A stretch of 16,655 bases of DNA, from contig DASQWC010000106.1 in assembly GCA_035640475.1 (NCBI GenBank), positions 1 to 16,655 of the forward strand, read 5' to 3'. Made by a program: the position numbers and the translations under genes. Shown in pieces: positions 13,330-16,655 of the stretch (within the stretch, counting starts at the first letter, position 1; the number at the start of each line of letters is the position of its first letter). The notes beneath the pieces were generated by a model. That model ran no database searches and was not told the DNA's origin. It worked only from the letters and a program-made list of their open reading frames with translations. The DNA comes from DASQWC01 sp035640475. Lineage in GTDB: Bacteria; Actinomycetota; JAICYB01.

Positions 13330-14337
13330 ATGAGAATGCTCACACGTGTGTACTCAGCGGCTCTTTCCGCGTGCTTGGGCTTTTTCTTCATCTTCCCGGC
13401 CTTTCCCACCGCCCTTCCTCGCGACGCGAACATCCCAGCTGAGGCGTGGTGGAGCTTCCTCGGCCGGGGGCTTCCCGCTCCGCCGCCGACGACCGTCCCC
13501 GCCGACGCGCTCGGCGTCGGCCATCTGGGCGCCCAGCAGGACAAGGTCGCCGCGATCGGCATCACGCTGCAGGCCGAGGAAGGGTCGCTCCTCGAGAAGC
13601 TCGTCCTCACACTCACGGAAGCCGAAGGCGTCGGCGCGAACATCGGCTCCGACGCGGCCAACGTCGTCGCCTGCCCGATCACCGGACCATGGGAGCCCGT
13701 CCTCAACGGCAACTGGGCAGACGTCCCCAGCTACGACTGCACGCTCGCAAAGGTCGCCGGCAAGCGGAACGCCGCCGGCGCGTGGACGTTCGACCTCGCG
13801 CCGATGGGTCAGCAGTGGCTCGATGCCGAGTTTCCACTCGAGCAGGCCGGCGTCATCCTCTTGATCGAAGAAGCGTCGGCTCCGACGCAGGTCAGCTTCG
13901 CCGCGATCAAGACGGGCCGGTTCCGACTCGAGTTCTCCGCGGTTGCTCCGGCCGACAGTGAGCCGGCGGAGCCGGTAGTAGTCGGCGGTCTCGAGGCCCC
14001 GGACTCTCCGGCCCCCGAGCCGGCGGCCCCTGCGCCGACGACCAATGACGCCGAACCGGCCGTCCTGCTCACGCAACCAGCGCAGAACAAGACCGGAGGC
14101 GTCGCGGAGCCCGACATCTTGGGCAACCTTCCGTGGGGAACCTGGCTGCTCGTCCCGCTGGCGCTGGGCGGTGCGGCCGCCGTGAGCTACGCCCTCGGGG
14201 GCGGCGCGAGACGAGGCACAGGCGGACGACGCCGCGCCGGTGCCGTGAGCCGCGCCTTATCGAAGAGCGCTCAAGACCGGATGCCGCGCAGCGGCCCCCT
14301 CGAACGGATGCCGCGCAGCGGCCCCCTCGAACGGTAG
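13330..14337 (+). CDS. Membrane-anchored surface protein with beta-sandwich-like domain, unrecognised family
   Basis: A 335-residue protein of unknown function. A signal peptide occupies about 1-30. Residues about 65-205 look like an extracellular beta-rich domain (DKVAAIGITLQAEEGSLLEKLVLTL; Cys115 and Cys137 could form a disulfide). I am reminded of DNRLRE-type stalk domains but cannot prove it. A Pro/Ala/Glu linker (206-262) leads to one transmembrane segment at about 268-289, then a basic cytoplasmic tail. The topology is that of a wall-spanning anchored protein. The tail ends in two identical 9-residue copies of RMPRSGPLE from an exact 27-bp DNA repeat. ATG 13330 follows the TATACT box. 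Only 22 bp separate it from SBP3, so it is probably first in the Liv operon; a role in ligand capture or in presenting the transporter is speculation. Confidence 0.75.
   Translation: MRMLTRVYSAALSACLGFFFIFPAFPTALPRDANIPAEAWWSFLGRGLPAPPPTTVPADALGVGHLGAQQDKVAAIGITLQAEEGSLLEKLVLTLTEAEGVGANIGSDAANVVACPITGPWEPVLNGNWADVPSYDCTLAKVAGKRNAAGAWTFDLAPMGQQWLDAEFPLEQAGVILLIEEASAPTQVSFAAIKTGRFRLEFSAVAPADSEPAEPVVVGGLEAPDSPAPEPAAPAPTTNDAEPAVLLTQPAQNKTGGVAEPDILGNLPWGTWLLVPLALGGAAAVSYALGGGARRGTGGRRRAGAVSRALSKSAQDRMPRSGPLERMPRSGPLER
14278..14334 (+). repeat. Exact 27-bp tandem repeat, in frame, at the 3' end of the surface-protein gene
   Basis: Units 14278-14304 and 14305-14331 are identical over 27 bases, and the next 3 bases continue the period. 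Each unit adds 9 codons (RMPRSGPLE). The repeat ends at the stop codon and 25 bp before the SBP3 start, so it duplicates both the protein tail and the DNA just upstream of SBP3. Confidence 0.95.
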
Positions 14338-14359
14338 TGTCGTGGGCCGGGGAGGAGAT

Positions 14360-15760
14360 ATGCGGGTACGCACACTGCCGTTAGTCATCGCCCTGTTGTT
14401 CCTGGCCGCCGCATGCGGCCAGAAGTCCGGTGTTGCCGGTTCGACGGCGGAGACGGCCGGTAGCCTCGCCGGCGGAGTCGACGGCGCAACGGGCGGCGCC
14501 GGGACCGACGGTGGAGCGGCGATCGGCGGGGACGGCGGCACCGGCGGCGGCGCAGCCGGCGGCGGTGGTGGTGGAGCCGCGGCCGGCGGCGGTGGTGGAG
14601 GCGGCGTGACCGGTGGAACGAGCAGCACCGGATCGACGGCCGCGAGTGGACCGGCGGACCGGACCGGCATCACGAAGACGTCGATCAAGATCGGCATTCA
14701 CGCTCCCATCTCGGGTGCCGCGGCCGTCTCTACCTTCGAGCAGGGCGTCGGCGTCTACTCCGATTGGGCCGGACAGATCAAAGGACTCGGCAATCGCCGC
14801 ATCGAGGTCGTCTATCGCGACGACCACTTCGATCCGGCCACCGCACGCACCGTGTGCAAAGAGATGGTCGAGAAGGAGAAGGTCTTCCTGCTCATCGGCG
14901 GCGCCGGTGTCGATCAGATCAAGAGCTGCGCCGAGTACGCCGCGCAGGCCGGCATCCCGTACTTCTCCCCCGGCGTGACCGAAGGCCCCTTCCGCGGCCT
15001 GCAGAACTACTTCGCGCTGTCGGAGACGTACACGCAGCAGAACGTCCAGCTCGCACAGCTGATCAAGAACCAAGTCAAGAAGAAGAAGATCGGCATGGTG
15101 CTGACGGACTCGCCGCTTCTCAAGGAGACCGAGGACAGCTTCAAGGCCGAGGCGCAGAAGAGCGGATTGCAAGTCGTCTACACGGGCAAGCTTGCCAAGG
15201 ACGCGGGCAAGAACCAGACCGACACCCAGGTCTCCAATCTCAAGTCCAAGGGAGCCGAGGTCGTGTACGCGCTCATCTCGCCAACCGTCTTCGGGTACCT
15301 CGTCGCAAGCGCGAAACAGCAGTCGTACCGTCCGACATTCACGGGACCGGGGCTGTCGGCGGGCGTCAACCTCGTCGCGACGGCCGTGTGCCCGCCACCG
15401 CCCTTCCCCGACGTCCGTTACATGTCGCCGATGGTGCAGACCGACGTCATCGACCAGTACGACAAGGACTACAACCCCGCCTATCGCGAGAAGAACGGAA
15501 GCGAGGGCGATGACATCGGCATTCTGCTCTGGGGAATCGAGAAGACGATGCGGCTGATGATGGAATCTGCGGGCGCCGATATCAGCCGCCAGTCGCTCAT
15601 CAAGTCGGTTACGTCGGGCAAGCCGTTCGCATCCAACGTGTACGCACCAGTTTCGTACGGCGGCGTGCCACACTTCGGCGCCAAAGCGGTGACCCTGCTG
15701 ACGCTCGACTGCCAGAACCTGCGCTACAAGACGACGAAGGCGTTCGGCTCGCAGTTCTGA
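14360..15760 (+). CDS. Liv-type ABC transporter substrate-binding lipoprotein (SBP3)
   Basis: A 466-residue LivK/ANF-receptor-like receptor for the permease encoded next. Lipoprotein signal MRVRTLPLVIALLFLAAAC has its lipobox Cys at 19. Residues 20 to about 101 are a Gly-rich tether with glycine runs, and the fold starts at ITKTSIKIGIHAPISG. Typical family blocks follow: EVVYRDDHFDPATARTVC, FLLIGGAGVDQIKSCAEYA and IPYFSPG. The ligand could be an amino acid, short amide, aromatic acid or other small organic acid. ATG 14360 is preceded by GGGGAGGAG at ideal spacing; an in-frame GTG at 14342 would put that ribosome site inside the gene. It ends 5 bp before the LivH-type permease, so the two are in one operon. 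It lacks the GGIAGRK block of SBP1 and SBP2 and is a more distant paralogue. Confidence 0.93.
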   Translation: MRVRTLPLVIALLFLAAACGQKSGVAGSTAETAGSLAGGVDGATGGAGTDGGAAIGGDGGTGGGAAGGGGGGAAAGGGGGGGVTGGTSSTGSTAASGPADRTGITKTSIKIGIHAPISGAAAVSTFEQGVGVYSDWAGQIKGLGNRRIEVVYRDDHFDPATARTVCKEMVEKEKVFLLIGGAGVDQIKSCAEYAAQAGIPYFSPGVTEGPFRGLQNYFALSETYTQQNVQLAQLIKNQVKKKKIGMVLTDSPLLKETEDSFKAEAQKSGLQVVYTGKLAKDAGKNQTDTQVSNLKSKGAEVVYALISPTVFGYLVASAKQQSYRPTFTGPGLSAGVNLVATAVCPPPPFPDVRYMSPMVQTDVIDQYDKDYNPAYREKNGSEGDDIGILLWGIEKTMRLMMESAGADISRQSLIKSVTSGKPFASNVYAPVSYGGVPHFGAKAVTLLTLDCQNLRYKTTKAFGSQF

Positions 15761-15765
15761 CGGCT

Positions 15766-16655
15766 ATGGCGACCACCATGGCGCGTCCTCGAGGCATTCG
15801 CCTCCCCGGCAGTCTCAGCGTGGCGCAGCTCGTCGGGATCCTTGCCGGCGCTGCGCTGCTCGTCGTCATCCTTGCGACCGACCTCAGGCAGGCGCTGGTC
15901 ATCGGGCTCATCAACGGCGCAATGTACGGCCTCGTCGCGCTCGGACTCGTCCTGATCTACAAGTCGAGCGGCATCTTCAACTTCGCACAAGGCGAGTTCG
16001 GCACGGTCGCGATCTACGTGCTGTGGCTTCTGTTGGAACGGAACATCCCGTACGTGATCTCCGTGGTGCTCGCCCTTGTCGCGGCCGTCGTCCTCGGCGT
16101 GGGAACCGAGCGATTCATCATTCGTCCGCTGTACTCGTCCCCGCGCGTGATCCTGCTCGTGGCGACGGCCGGCGTCGCGCTGCTGTGCCTCGGGCTCGAG
16201 TTCTGGATCGGCGGACCGCTCCTGCGCACCGTCTCGCCGGCGCTGGGACGCACCGACCGCCTGTCGATCTTCGGAATCCTCGTGTCCGACCAACGCATGC
16301 TGTTGGTGCTCGTCCTCGTCGGCTTCGGGCTCGCGCTCGCGTGGTTCTTCAACCGGACGAGCTTCGGCCTCGCCCTGCTCGGCGTCGCTCAGGAGCCGAC
16401 GGCGACCGAGCTCGTCGGGATCTCCACCAAGCGGCTCGCGGCCTTCACTTGGGGCATCGCTGCGCTCCTCGGCGGACTCGCCGGCATCCTCAACGCGCCG
16501 ATCTCGGGCACGTTCGGCCCGGGCTTTATGACGCTGAGTGTGCTCATCCCGGCCTTCACGGCGGCGATCCTCGGCGGCATGACGAGCCTTCCCGGTGCGT
16601 TTCTCGGTGGCGCCGCCATCGGCGTTGCCGAGAGCATCGCGCTGAAGGCGTCCGT
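15766..16655 (+). CDS. livH: LivH-type branched-chain amino acid ABC transporter permease, 3' end beyond window
   Basis: Inner-membrane channel subunit of a Liv-family (HAAT) importer; 296 codons are present, about the full family length, with the C-terminus cut by the edge. The hallmark block LINGAMYGLVALGLVLIYKSSGIFNFAQGE (about 48-77) is the LivH signature. Multiple hydrophobic spans follow, and AQEPTATELVGISTKRLAAFTWG (208-230) is the cytoplasmic loop that contacts the ATPase. GILNAPISGTFGPGFM and ILGGMTSLPGAFLGG complete the pattern. ATG 15766 lies 5 bp after the SBP3 stop without a strong ribosome site, suggesting coupled translation; an in-frame ATG at 15778 is an alternative. LivM, LivG and LivF are expected downstream. 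Confidence 0.93.
   Translation, partial: MATTMARPRGIRLPGSLSVAQLVGILAGAALLVVILATDLRQALVIGLINGAMYGLVALGLVLIYKSSGIFNFAQGEFGTVAIYVLWLLLERNIPYVISVVLALVAAVVLGVGTERFIIRPLYSSPRVILLVATAGVALLCLGLEFWIGGPLLRTVSPALGRTDRLSIFGILVSDQRMLLVLVLVGFGLALAWFFNRTSFGLALLGVAQEPTATELVGISTKRLAAFTWGIAALLGGLAGILNAPISGTFGPGFMTLSVLIPAFTAAILGGMTSLPGAFLGGAAIGVAESIALKAS

Noticed and set aside
14381..15673. Open frame of 430 codons antisense to SBP3
   Set aside because: Shadow of a real lipoprotein gene; composition is dominated by Arg, Asp and Gly with no recognisable motif.
1..16655. Mobile element, prophage, CRISPR or defence system
   Set aside because: No transposase, integrase, terminal repeats, spaced repeats or known defence domains were found; composition looks uniform.

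Overview
This is a GC-rich chromosomal segment, very probably from an uncultured or little-studied member of the Actinomycetota, of the acidimicrobial or a related soil/aquatic lineage. The reasons are the strong G/C bias at third codon positions, frequent GTG starts, a luciferase-like F420-type oxidoreductase, an actinobacterial-style cytochrome P450, an NlpC/P60 wall hydrolase and several branched-chain-amino-acid-type (Liv) substrate-binding lipoproteins. The taxonomic call is inference. I see no rRNA, tRNA, CRISPR array, phage or insertion sequence.

Layout. Positions 1-1082 (minus): C-terminally cut Liv-type substrate-binding lipoprotein, SBP1. 1150-2895 (plus): CocE/X-Pro dipeptidyl-peptidase-like serine hydrolase, divergent from SBP1. 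2898-4430 (minus): a second Liv-type binding lipoprotein, SBP2, clearly related to SBP1. 4431-4776: the only gap above 300 bp, with candidate promoters and a foldable leader. 4777-5565 (plus): membrane-anchored NlpC/P60 hydrolase. 5562-6776 (minus): class C beta-lactamase-type serine hydrolase. 6828-7593 (plus): sugar phosphate isomerase/epimerase broken by a frameshift, overlapping a Gfo/Idh/MocA oxidoreductase (7590-8660). 12.0-8.66 kb (minus): three-gene unit of P450, LLM oxidoreductase and a DUF2961/GH172-type glycosidase. 12020-13177 (plus): exported coiled-coil protein with a lysozyme-like C-terminal domain. 13330 to the right edge (plus): a membrane-anchored surface protein, a third Liv-type lipoprotein (SBP3) and the start of a LivH-type permease.

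How the genes may work together. The right end is the start of a Liv-type ABC importer operon; the remaining permease, LivM and the ATPases should follow beyond the edge. SBP1 and SBP2 have no transporter genes beside them here and may feed a shared Liv permease or act as sensors. The middle is catabolic: an ester/amide hydrolase, an isomerase plus dehydrogenase pair, a P450 with an F420-type enzyme, and a glycosidase. The two wall-related proteins (NlpC/P60 and coiled-coil) are probably independent housekeeping functions.

The most distinctive features are: a near-palindromic 18-mer shared by the upstream regions of SBP1 and SBP2; two convergent gene pairs whose stop codons share one CTAG; an exact 27-bp in-frame tandem repeat at the C-terminus of the surface protein; mutually exclusive hairpins in front of the NlpC gene; and the single-base frameshift in the isomerase. 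I found nothing I would call a new defence or mobile system.
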